The position numbers and the translations under genes are program-made. Shown here one piece after another: positions 1 through 6,138 of a stretch of DNA of 11,091 bases. Source of the stretch: DATEBA01 sp035288045 (lineage in GTDB: Bacteria; Actinomycetota; UBA4738; HRBIN12); NCBI GenBank assembly GCA_035288045.1, contig DATEBA010000040.1, positions 1-11,091 of the forward strand, written 5' to 3'. Numbering within the stretch: the first letter of the stretch is position 1; each line of letters starts with the position of its first letter. The notes under the pieces were generated by a model that made no database searches, was not told the DNA's origin, and was given only the letters and a program-made list of their open reading frames with translations.

Positions 1-1026
1 GAGCCACGCCCATGAGGCGGGGGGGCTTCCGAGCTCGTCGATCGCGAGCTCGGTCAGCCGCCTGGTCAGCGCGTCGACCGTCACCCCGACGACGTGGCCG
101 ACGTCGATCGGATCGGCGCTGGCCTCCACGAGGTCGCACACCGCGCCGGGAAGCTCGCGTGCAGCGGCCACGGCCCCGTCGCGGTCTGAAGCTCGCTCGA
201 TCGCGCTCCTGAGGGCGAAAGGCGTGCGTCGCTCGAGCCCCATGAGATCGGTGTCGGTGACGACGCCGACCACCACCCCCCGGACATCCACCACCGGCAG
301 GTGGTGGATCCCCAGCTCGAGCATCAGCCGAAGCACCTCGGTTGCGGGCGAGCCGACGGGCACCGTTCGGACGGGCCGCGTCATGATCTCGGAGACGCGG
401 GTCTCGCCCCCGAGCCCGGCCGCGAGCACCCGTGACCGTAGATCCCGGTCGGTCACGATGCCCCACTCGCCGTCGACGGGCACGAGCACCGACGATATCC
501 GGTGCAGCGCCATCATCTCCGCCGCCTCCCGTACGGTCGCCGTCGACTCGCAGCTGATCGGCTCCCGGCGGATCAGCCTCTCCACGTCGATCCGCCAGGG
601 GTCGGCCCGGTCGGCCTCGAGACCCTCGAGAGCACGCACCATGCGGCGCCGCAGGCTCGCCGAGAGGAAGGTGAGCCCCTCGCGGGTTCCGAGGACGTCC
701 TCCATGACCTCCGCGTCGATCAGGTAGCAGAGCGAGTCCTCGTAGGCGCGAACGGTGAAGCTCGGCTCTGTACCTGCGGTGAGCGAGGGGTGGCCGAACA
801 GCTCCCCCGGGCCGAGGAGGTCGACGAGCCCGTCGCCGTCGAGCAGCTCGACGGCCCCGGAGCGGACGACGTACGCGGCCCGCGCGGGCTCGCCCGACCG
901 TTGCAGGATCACCTCTCCCGCAGGGAAGAACGCGATCTCAGTGCCCTGAACGACTCGCGCCAGCGTCTCCTCGTCTAGCGCGTCGAACGGCGGGTAGGTC
1001 CTGAGGAACGACGGGATGTCCACCAT
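1..1026 (-). CDS. Cyclic-nucleotide-binding / CBS-pair / DUF294 protein (C-terminus cut off by window edge)
   Basis: The frame is open from the ATG at 1026 to the window edge, giving 342 residues without a stop, so the gene is partial. Residues about 8-125 look like a cNMP-binding (Crp-type) sensor domain, starting with a typical SFLRTYPPFDALD entry and carrying GELFGHPSL. Two CBS modules follow at about 155-205 (WGIVTDRDLRSRV) and 209-262 (VSEIMTRPVRTVP, VVGVVTDTDLM). From about 280 the sequence matches the start of the DUF294 putative nucleotidyltransferase domain and breaks off at ASWAWL, just where the family's GSEGR nucleotidyltransferase motif is expected. The family is annotated as a signal-transduction protein; its ligand and substrate are unknown. 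An in-frame TGA lies only four codons upstream (1036-1038), so the start is ATG 1026 or GTG 1023. No Shine-Dalgarno is visible. It is last in the minus-strand run, 40 bases after the folate gene. Domain calls are firm; function is open. Confidence 0.88.
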   Translation of the reverse strand, partial: MVDIPSFLRTYPPFDALDEETLARVVQGTEIAFFPAGEVILQRSGEPARAAYVVRSGAVELLDGDGLVDLLGPGELFGHPSLTAGTEPSFTVRAYEDSLCYLIDAEVMEDVLGTREGLTFLSASLRRRMVRALEGLEADRADPWRIDVERLIRREPISCESTATVREAAEMMALHRISSVLVPVDGEWGIVTDRDLRSRVLAAGLGGETRVSEIMTRPVRTVPVGSPATEVLRLMLELGIHHLPVVDVRGVVVGVVTDTDLMGLERRTPFALRSAIERASDRDGAVAAARELPGAVCDLVEASADPIDVGHVVGVTVDALTRRLTELAIDELGSPPASWAWL

Positions 1027-1066
1027 GGCGAAGTATCAGCACGGCGGGCTGCGGCTGGCAACGGGG

Positions 1067-1645
1067 CTACGTGCGTATCGCCTCGCCCTCCGTTACCACC
1101 CAGTCGACCGGCAGGTCGTGCGGCTCGGTCGGCACCCGGTCCACGAGCTGGATCCCGAAGCAGACGCCCACGGTCAAAGCGTCGGGCCGCAGCTGCTCAA
1201 GGAACCGGTCGAAGTGACCCCCGCCGTAGCCCACGCGGAAGCCGCGGCGATCGAAGGCCAGGCCGGGAACGACGACGGCGTCGACGTCCCGCGGCGGGAC
1301 CTGCTCCCCGTCCGCCGGCTCGAGCGCTCCGAAGGTCGCCGCCGCCATCGGATCTCCGGGACGGTAGGTCCGCGCCTCCATCACGTCTCCGAGCACTCGA
1401 GGAAGCACGACCCGGCGACCATCGCCGTGGACGCGATCGAGGATCGGACGCGTGGGCACCTCCGAGCCGAACGACGAGAACGCGAGGACGGTTCCGGCCC
1501 TCGCGAACCCCGGGACCGCGAAGAGCCTCTCGGCGATCTTGGCCCCGAGCACCTCGCGCTGCTCCGCCGGGATCGCGTCTCTCGCGGCGCGAACCCTGGC
1601 GCGGAGCTCCCGCTTGACACGCCGCGGGTCGTCCGAGCTATTCAC
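1067..1645 (-). CDS. 5-formyltetrahydrofolate cyclo-ligase (5,10-methenyl-THF synthetase)
   Basis: This 192-residue protein has the usual length of the MTHFS/YgfA family, which converts 5-formyltetrahydrofolate to 5,10-methenyltetrahydrofolate using ATP in the cytoplasm, recycling a dead-end folate. The N-terminus KRELRARVRAARDAIPAEQR is the typical opening helix. VVPGLAFDRRGFRVGYGGGH (residues 125-144) followed by F145 and D146 is the family's phosphate/folate-binding signature; the glycine at position 142 replaces the lysine of the GYGKG form, a variant common in actinobacteria as far as I recall. The start is set at GTG 1645 because it overlaps the upstream oxidoreductase stop as GTGA, which implies coupled translation; there is no convincing independent Shine-Dalgarno. 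A longer open frame extends upstream to about 2113, but that part is a shadow of the oxidoreductase gene. Confidence 0.93.
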   Translation of the reverse strand: MNSSDDPRRVKRELRARVRAARDAIPAEQREVLGAKIAERLFAVPGFARAGTVLAFSSFGSEVPTRPILDRVHGDGRRVVLPRVLGDVMEARTYRPGDPMAAATFGALEPADGEQVPPRDVDAVVVPGLAFDRRGFRVGYGGGHFDRFLEQLRPDALTVGVCFGIQLVDRVPTEPHDLPVDWVVTEGEAIRT

Positions 1646-2547
1646 GACCGGTCGATCGCCGGGAGCACGGCGCGCGCGATGAGCTCGATCCGGTCCGGCG
1701 GCCCGGCCGCGACGAGGACCGTCCAGCTCGCGCCCGCATCGCCCAGCCGTGCGAGGAAGCGGATCAGGGCTCCGGCGCTCCCTGCCCAGATGTTCGTCTC
1801 GGGCATTCCTCTCTCGTAGCGTTGCTCGAGCAGCCGCCCGGCCTCGTCGTCGTCCCGACCAACGAGCACTATGCCGGCCCACGTCGACGCGACGATCCGC
1901 CCGACCTCGTCGGAGGCTTCGCGGAGCACGGCGACCTTCCTGGCGAACTCCGGCACGTGCAGCCCCCAGCCGTTCCACGCGTCGGCGACTCGTGCGGCAA
2001 GGCGCACGACCGCGTCGGCCTGCCCGCCGACCCAGACCGGCGGCCCTCCGGGCGTGATCGGAGGCGGCAGGAGCGGGCCGTCGATCTCCGCAACGAACTC
2101 CCCGCCCGGCCACGACTCTCCGCGGAACAGCACGCGGAGAGCGCCGATCGTCTCCTCCAGGTGCACCCGGCGCTCCTTCACGCCGAGGCTCCCGAACCCG
2201 AACGCGTCGTGCTCCGGCAGGTCGATCGGATCCCCCGTTCCGATCCCGAGGACGAACCGGCCGCCGCTCATGTCGTCCAGGGAGACCGCCATCTTGGCGA
2301 GGAGCCCGGCCGGACGGAGCGCCGCCCGCGTGACGAGCGTCCCGAGCGTGAGATGCGGGTATCGGGCGGCGATCGACGACAGCGTGGCGAAGGCCTCGAG
2401 CGACGGGCGATCCGGCGGCGCTCCGGGTGGGAAGAAATGGTCGAAGGCGAACACCCCGTCGAAGCCCAGCTCGTCGGCGCTGCTCGCGACGGTTCTCACC
2501 TTCACAGGATCACCGGAGAACAGCGGGAGGACGATCCCGATCTTCAT
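1642..2547 (-). CDS. LLM-class (luciferase-like) oxidoreductase, probably F420-dependent
   Basis: The 301-residue product opens with MKIGIVLPLFSGDP and carries the hallmarks of the bacterial luciferase-like TIM-barrel family: ELGFDGVFAFDHFF after the first strand, LTLGTLVTRAALRPAGLLAK, then DDMSGGRFVLGIGTGDP around residues 91-107 and PPVWVGG around 168-174. In actinobacteria most such proteins bind coenzyme F420, others FMN; the sequence alone does not settle the cofactor or the substrate. Its ATG overlaps the stop of the ROK kinase gene (ATGA), and its TGA overlaps the GTG of the cyclo-ligase (GTGA), so it sits in the middle of a translationally coupled trio. A GAGG lies four bases before the ATG. 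Family assignment is firm; physiological role is unknown. Confidence 0.9.
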   Translation of the reverse strand: MKIGIVLPLFSGDPVKVRTVASSADELGFDGVFAFDHFFPPGAPPDRPSLEAFATLSSIAARYPHLTLGTLVTRAALRPAGLLAKMAVSLDDMSGGRFVLGIGTGDPIDLPEHDAFGFGSLGVKERRVHLEETIGALRVLFRGESWPGGEFVAEIDGPLLPPPITPGGPPVWVGGQADAVVRLAARVADAWNGWGLHVPEFARKVAVLREASDEVGRIVASTWAGIVLVGRDDDEAGRLLEQRYERGMPETNIWAGSAGALIRFLARLGDAGASWTVLVAAGPPDRIELIARAVLPAIDRS

Positions 2548-3482
2548 CGCGCCTCGAGACCGAGCGCGGCGGCGCCGATCGCCCCGGCGTCGTTGCCGAG
2601 CTCGGCCGCGAGGAGCGGCACCTCCGGGCGGTGCTTTGGCGCTTCGATCGCCTCCCCCATCGCGCGGCGGGCTGGCGCGAGCAGCAGCTCCCCGACCTCC
2701 GCGACGCCGCCGCCGACGACCACCACCTCGGGGTCGAGGATGTTGACCAGTCCCGCGATCCCCTGGCCGAGCCGTCGCCCGACCTCGGATAGGATCCCCA
2801 CTGCCACCTTGTCGCCCTCACGCGCAGCATGGGAAACGAGCGGACCATCGATGCTACCGGGGTCGCCCCCGGCGAGCTCGGCCACCAATGAGTGCGGGTG
2901 TCGCGTCGCGGCCTCGCGCCCGGCGCGCCCGATCGCGTGGCCCGAGGCCACCTGCTCCCAGCACCCCCGGTTACCGCACCCACACAGCGGGCCGCCGGGC
3001 TCCACGACTATGTGCCCGATCTCCGCCGCGAACCCGTTGGCTCCGCGGGCCAGGCGGCCCTCGGAGATGATCCCGCCGCCGATCCCGGTGCCCACCGTGA
3101 CTACGAGAGCGTGCGCCCGGGTGCGAGCCGCACCGAACCGGTACTCCCCCCACGCCGCCGCGTTCGCGTCGTTGTCGGCGACCGTGGGCAGGCCGAGCTC
3201 GCCGCCGACCCGCTCGGGGAGCGCCACGTCCCGCCATACGAGGTTCGGCGCGAACCGAAGCGTTCCTCCGAGGTCGACGAGCCCCGCAGCTCCGATACCG
3301 ACGCCGCTGACCCCCGCGTCGAGGAGGCCGCGAGCGACCTTCAACACCGCCGCGACGGTGGCCGGCGGATCGTCGGCGGGAGTCTCCTCGGCCCCCCGCC
3401 CGAGCACCGCGCCCTCGGCGTCGATCCTCACACCGGCGATCTTCGTGCCGCCGATGTCCAGACCGATCGCCTGCGCGCTCAC
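2544..3482 (-). CDS. ROK-family sugar kinase, probably glucokinase
   Basis: With the GTG start at 3482 the protein has 312 residues, normal for ROK kinases, which phosphorylate glucose or related hexoses with ATP (some also use polyphosphate). Visible motifs are the phosphate loop DIGGTK (D9-K14), the sugar-binding NDANAAAWGE (N104-E113, with D105 as likely catalytic base), the second phosphate motif VTVGTGIGGGI (128-138), and the ROK zinc site formed by H157 in EIGH plus C167, C169 and C174 in CGCGNRGC. The frame is open to an ATG at 3557, but those 25 extra residues are low-complexity Pro/Arg sequence and overlap the upstream gene. GTG 3482 has an AGGGGG about six bases upstream and leaves a 16-base gap to the preceding stop, so I prefer it. 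No helix-turn-helix is present, so it is a kinase rather than a ROK repressor. The complete zinc site and the length favour glucokinase. Confidence 0.9.
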   Translation of the reverse strand: MSAQAIGLDIGGTKIAGVRIDAEGAVLGRGAEETPADDPPATVAAVLKVARGLLDAGVSGVGIGAAGLVDLGGTLRFAPNLVWRDVALPERVGGELGLPTVADNDANAAAWGEYRFGAARTRAHALVVTVGTGIGGGIISEGRLARGANGFAAEIGHIVVEPGGPLCGCGNRGCWEQVASGHAIGRAGREAATRHPHSLVAELAGGDPGSIDGPLVSHAAREGDKVAVGILSEVGRRLGQGIAGLVNILDPEVVVVGGGVAEVGELLLAPARRAMGEAIEAPKHRPEVPLLAAELGNDAGAIGAAALGLEAR

Positions 3483-3498
3483 GCGCGGCCCCCTCGGC

Positions 3499-3771
3499 TC
3501 ATGCGATGTCGATCTTCTCCAGCCGGGCCGGCGAGCCGGCGGTGTCCACGCGAGCATCGATGAACGACCGCGCCGCGAGCAGCAGCTCCCGGCTCGCCGC
3601 CATAAGGTGCTGGACCACCTCCGGCCGTACGTCCTGCATCGTGGTGAGCGCCGTGCAGATCGGACAGAAAGCGACCGAGCACTCCGCGCGCGGGGACTTC
3701 GTCGCCCGCGTCCGCTTGCTCGGTACGCTCGGCTTCCTGGTTGGGGACTTCCGAGCTCTCGTCTCAGCCAT
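3499..3771 (-). CDS. Small Cys-containing hypothetical protein between ArsA-like ATPase and ROK kinase
   Basis: This 90-residue protein starts at ATG 3771, overlaps the ArsA-like stop by 8 bases and has an excellent GAGGAGG seven bases upstream, so it is a real coupled gene. Residues 5-28 are a Lys/Arg/Pro/Ser-rich basic tail. Then comes a cysteine cluster, C31, C36 and C39 (the last two as CPIC), which could bind a metal or a partner. Residues about 46-80 look like an amphipathic helix, containing PEVVQHLMAASRELLLAA. I do not recognise it with certainty. From memory, small actinobacterial proteins (DUF5304-like) with a similar 'P-E-V-hydrophobic-x-H-L-x-x-A' C-terminal helix occur next to ROK glucokinase and ArsA-like genes in Streptomyces, so it may be a conserved partner in this neighbourhood. 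No enzymatic motif is present. Existence is confident; function is unknown. Confidence 0.75.
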   Translation of the reverse strand: MAETRARKSPTRKPSVPSKRTRATKSPRAECSVAFCPICTALTTMQDVRPEVVQHLMAASRELLLAARSFIDARVDTAGSPARLEKIDIA

Positions 3772-4966
3772 CGGCTGGCCTCCTCGTCGTCTTCTGGGCG
3801 GGGTCCTTGGCGAACAGCACCTCGAGGTGGTCTCCGGCGAAGGTCGCTTCCCTGATCGAGAGCCGCTGCAAACTCTGCGGCAGGATCAGGTTCCGCTTGT
3901 AGGAACCGACCCGCACGAACAGCTCCTCGCCTCGCCTGTGCACGTCCATGTCGTCACGCGACACGAACGGCAGGCGCATCGACAACACGTACGCACTGCC
4001 GCGGCGACGAACCCGAACGGGCTCGTCGCGGAATAGCACCGACGTCGGATCCTTGCCGCCGTACACCTCCTCGGCCATGTCGAGCAGGAGCGGAACCCCG
4101 ACCATCTCCTGATCGAAGAGGCGCGAGGTGAGGATCGGCACCGGCTCGAAGGACTCCCGAACCGTCGCGAGGTGCTCCTTCTGGATCTCCTTCCACTTGC
4201 CGAAGTAGGGGTCGGTCACCGAGTCGGGGATGATGCGGTTCACGACCACGGCGTCCACGCGGTAGCCGAAGAGCGATAGGTACGTGTAAGTTCGCCGAGC
4301 CTCGGCTATCACCATCTTCTCGGGGTTGACCACCAGTCGGACGGTCGACGTGAGCTCGTCGGTCAGGATCCTGTGGACAGCCGACAGGTTCCGGTGCAGG
4401 CGTTCCACAGCGTGGAAGAACGGGTCGCCTGCGAGGGGCAACGACGTGATCCGGCTGACGATCGGACGGACAGCCTTAACGACCCGGCGCTCGACCGGGA
4501 AGATCCGCTCTATGTACCAGTTCATGACCTCGGGAAGTGAAAGCAGCCGGAGCGTCTCGGCGGTCGGGGCGCAGTCGACGACGATCATGTCGTAACGGCC
4601 CGCCTCGACGTGGCGCTTCACGTCGATCAGGCTGAAGATCTCGTCGATCCCGGGGATGACCGAGAGCTCCTCCGCCTGGACCGTCTCGACGCCGGCCCAG
4701 TTCATGACCTCCACGAGGTATTCCTGGATGTCGCGCCAGTTCGACTCGAGGCGCTGTTGCGCATCGATCTGCTCGGCCCAGAGGTTGTCGGCAATCTGCG
4801 TCGCGTCGGACTCGACCGGAAGGTCGAACGAGTCCGCGAGCGAGTGGGCGGGGTCGGTACTCATGACGAGCGTCCGCTTGCCGGAGGAGGCCGCCCGGGC
4901 GGCGGTGGCGGCGGCAACCGTCGTCTTGCCGACTCCCCCCTTGCCGGTGAACAGGAGCACACGCAC
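3764..4966 (-). CDS. ArsA/Get3-family ATPase with C-terminal HSP20-like domain
   Basis: This 400-residue protein is a SIMIBI-class P-loop ATPase. It shows the deviant Walker A GKGGVGKTT (8-16, signature lysine K9), the switch I DPAHS (38-42) and the switch II region VVDCAPTAET (129-138). About residues 310-390 form a beta-rich tail (VRVRRRGSAYVLSMRLPF, then LFVRVGSYKRNLILP) matching the ArsA HSP20-like domain. It is a single ATPase half, unlike the duplicated E. coli ArsA, and the usual arsenite-binding cysteines are not evident; there is no arsB or arsC nearby. It is therefore unlikely to be an arsenite pump subunit and more likely a chaperone-like or regulatory ATPase, as in other actinobacteria. 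The start is GTG 4966. It has no Shine-Dalgarno, but a TACGCT lies exactly six bases upstream, suggesting leaderless translation from an internal promoter. It overlaps the next gene by 8 bases. Confidence 0.9.
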   Translation of the reverse strand: MRVLLFTGKGGVGKTTVAAATAARAASSGKRTLVMSTDPAHSLADSFDLPVESDATQIADNLWAEQIDAQQRLESNWRDIQEYLVEVMNWAGVETVQAEELSVIPGIDEIFSLIDVKRHVEAGRYDMIVVDCAPTAETLRLLSLPEVMNWYIERIFPVERRVVKAVRPIVSRITSLPLAGDPFFHAVERLHRNLSAVHRILTDELTSTVRLVVNPEKMVIAEARRTYTYLSLFGYRVDAVVVNRIIPDSVTDPYFGKWKEIQKEHLATVRESFEPVPILTSRLFDQEMVGVPLLLDMAEEVYGGKDPTSVLFRDEPVRVRRRGSAYVLSMRLPFVSRDDMDVHRRGEELFVRVGSYKRNLILPQSLQRLSIREATFAGDHLEVLFAKDPAQKTTRRPADG

Positions 4967-4972
4967 CGGCCT

Positions 4973-4978
4973 AGCGTA
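4973..4978 (-). promoter_or_regulatory. Candidate -10 element for a leaderless ArsA-like transcript
   Basis: On the minus strand TACGCT (fits TAnnnT) is followed by six bases and then the GTG start of the ArsA-like gene, the spacing expected when transcription begins at the start codon. No Shine-Dalgarno occurs between them. No good -35 hexamer is visible upstream, where a GC-rich hairpin sits instead, so this is a moderate-to-weak call. Confidence 0.35.
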
Positions 4979-4984
4979 TCGGAC

Positions 4985-5008
4985 GGGCCCTCGCGCGCGG
5001 AGGGGCCC
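4985..5008. other. GC-rich inverted repeat between SRPBCC and ArsA-like genes
   Basis: GGGCCCTC (4985-4992) and GAGGGGCCC (5000-5008) are complementary over eight base pairs with one bulged base and a seven-base loop. In minus-strand RNA the hairpin begins at the last base of the SRPBCC stop codon. There is no T-run after it, so it is not a classical intrinsic terminator; it could be an RNA-stability element or a weak attenuator within the operon. Confidence 0.4.
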
Positions 5009-5451
5009 TACGTGCGGGACTCGACGCGGTCCTTCAGGCGCTTCAGCGCGTTCTCGATGATCCGCTCGGCGCCCTCGTTCCGGATGAACCCGGGAACGAG
5101 CACCGCGAGCTCAACGGCGAGACGGTAGGTGACCTTCGTGCGGTCCTCGACCTCGGTGAGCAGGTACTCGCCTCGGATGTCGCGGACGGCGCCGCGAGCC
5201 TCCTTGGTGGTCCACGAGAGCCCGTCGTCGCCCGGAGCGTATTGGTAGGCGAGCGTGTAGGAGGCCTTGCCGAGGACGGGGATCTTGACCTCGTAGGCGA
5301 CCTCCATGCCGCGACCGCCCTCGCCGCGGCGCACCACGTCGACCAACTCGACCTCGTTCCACTCGGGATACGCCTCGTAGTCTGTGATGACGTCCATCAC
5401 GTCGGCGGCCGGGGCCTCGATCATCATCGAGCTCTCGGTGTATTCGGCCAT
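5008..5451 (-). CDS. SRPBCC-family (START-like / polyketide cyclase-like) protein
   Basis: This 147-residue protein shows the pattern of the SRPBCC helix-grip fold: an N-terminal strand with SSMMIEAPAADVMDVITDYE, the segment AYPEWNEVELVDVV around residues 27-40, alternating strands in the middle, and a long C-terminal amphipathic helix (GAERIIENALKRLKDRVES). The fold makes a deep hydrophobic pocket for lipids or other apolar ligands; members are cytoplasmic and mostly non-enzymatic, and the ligand cannot be read from sequence. The ATG at 5451 is preceded by TAGGATTCGCG, in which the AGGA overlaps the stop codon of the upstream zinc-ribbon gene. The gap is only 10 bases, so the two genes are likely translated together. 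The SRPBCC gene stands next to an ArsA-like gene, an arrangement I recall from streptomycetes. Confidence 0.87.
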   Translation of the reverse strand: MAEYTESSMMIEAPAADVMDVITDYEAYPEWNEVELVDVVRRGEGGRGMEVAYEVKIPVLGKASYTLAYQYAPGDDGLSWTTKEARGAVRDIRGEYLLTEVEDRTKVTYRLAVELAVLVPGFIRNEGAERIIENALKRLKDRVESRT

Positions 5452-5461
5452 CGCGCGAATC

Positions 5462-6079
5462 CTACCGGCGCGGGGCGCTCACGACGGCCATGCCGAGCAG
5501 GAGCGCTGAAACGCCGACCAGCGCGGCCGTGCCCCAGAGCAGTGCTGTGGGCGAAACGAGCGGCCTCCCGCCTCCGGCGATCGCGTACGCCTCGAACGCG
5601 CTCCCCGCATAAGAGACAACGGCTGCCGTGCCCGAGAGCACGAGCAACGCCGTCGTCGGGCCGCGGGTGTCGATGAGGAGCAGGAGAACCGCGATCCCGA
5701 AGGTCCAGGCGAAGAGCATCGCTCGGGTGAGCCCCTCGATCCCGCGACCGAGCGCCGCGTGGCCGAGTCCAGGGAACAGGAGCGAGCGCGCGAGCGCGCG
5801 TCTCGGTTCGACGACGGGGCGGGGCTCTCCTTCCTGCAGGAGGCGGGAGAACGGCGTTCCGCAGACGCCGCACACGTCTGCCTCGAGCGTGTTCCGGTGC
5901 TCGCACACCGGGCAGGGCCATCCGGGCGCCGGTTTCCCGGTCGCGGCGATCGGGGTTCGTTCGGGTCTGGGGGCTTCTGGCCCGGGCTCGGGCCGACGGA
6001 GCGAGGCGAAGCATTGGCCGCACCACTCCGCGTCGGGACCGACGAGCGCGCCGCAAGACGGGCACCGGTCCTTCGTCAT
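5462..6079 (-). CDS. Zinc-ribbon membrane protein with a RanBP2-type zinc finger motif
   Basis: With the ATG at 6079 the protein has 205 residues. It starts with a four-Cys zinc ribbon (C6, C9, C20, C23), then a Pro/Glu/Arg-rich linker (28-52), then a second finger W54-x-C56-x2-C59-x3-N63-x6-C70-x2-C73, which exactly matches the RanBP2-type pattern. The rest is membrane: a PGLGH-containing hydrophobic turn (95-111) resembling TM2-type small membrane proteins, and predicted helices at about 119-136, 142-160 and 178-200. The C-terminus ends in PRR. The frame is open upstream to 6193, but those 38 residues overlap the glycosyltransferase gene, while ATG 6079 has a GAGGAG seven bases upstream. 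A TACGCT about 37 bases before the ATG could be a weak internal -10. I infer a cytoplasmic metal-binding head on a small membrane anchor. The role is unknown. Confidence 0.8.
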   Translation of the reverse strand: MTKDRCPSCGALVGPDAEWCGQCFASLRRPEPGPEAPRPERTPIAATGKPAPGWPCPVCEHRNTLEADVCGVCGTPFSRLLQEGEPRPVVEPRRALARSLLFPGLGHAALGRGIEGLTRAMLFAWTFGIAVLLLLIDTRGPTTALLVLSGTAAVVSYAGSAFEAYAIAGGGRPLVSPTALLWGTAALVGVSALLLGMAVVSAPRR

Positions 6080-6138
6080 ATCGACGCTCCTCGCGGGGAC
6101 TTGCGCTTCGAGCGTACAGGCCCGGGGCCGGAAAGGTG

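Noticed and set aside
1646..2113. N-terminal extension of the cyclo-ligase frame up to 2113
   Set aside because: It overlaps the oxidoreductase in another frame, is Arg/Ala-rich without family similarity, and would make the protein far longer than its family.
1822..3855. 677-codon open frame on the plus strand
   Set aside because: It lies opposite three well-recognised minus-strand genes, its translation is Arg/Pro/Ser-rich with no domain, and such antisense frames are common at high GC.
3764..4966. Arsenic resistance function for the ArsA-like gene
   Set aside because: It is a single ATPase half with an HSP20-like tail, without evident arsenite-binding cysteines or arsB/arsC/arsR neighbours.
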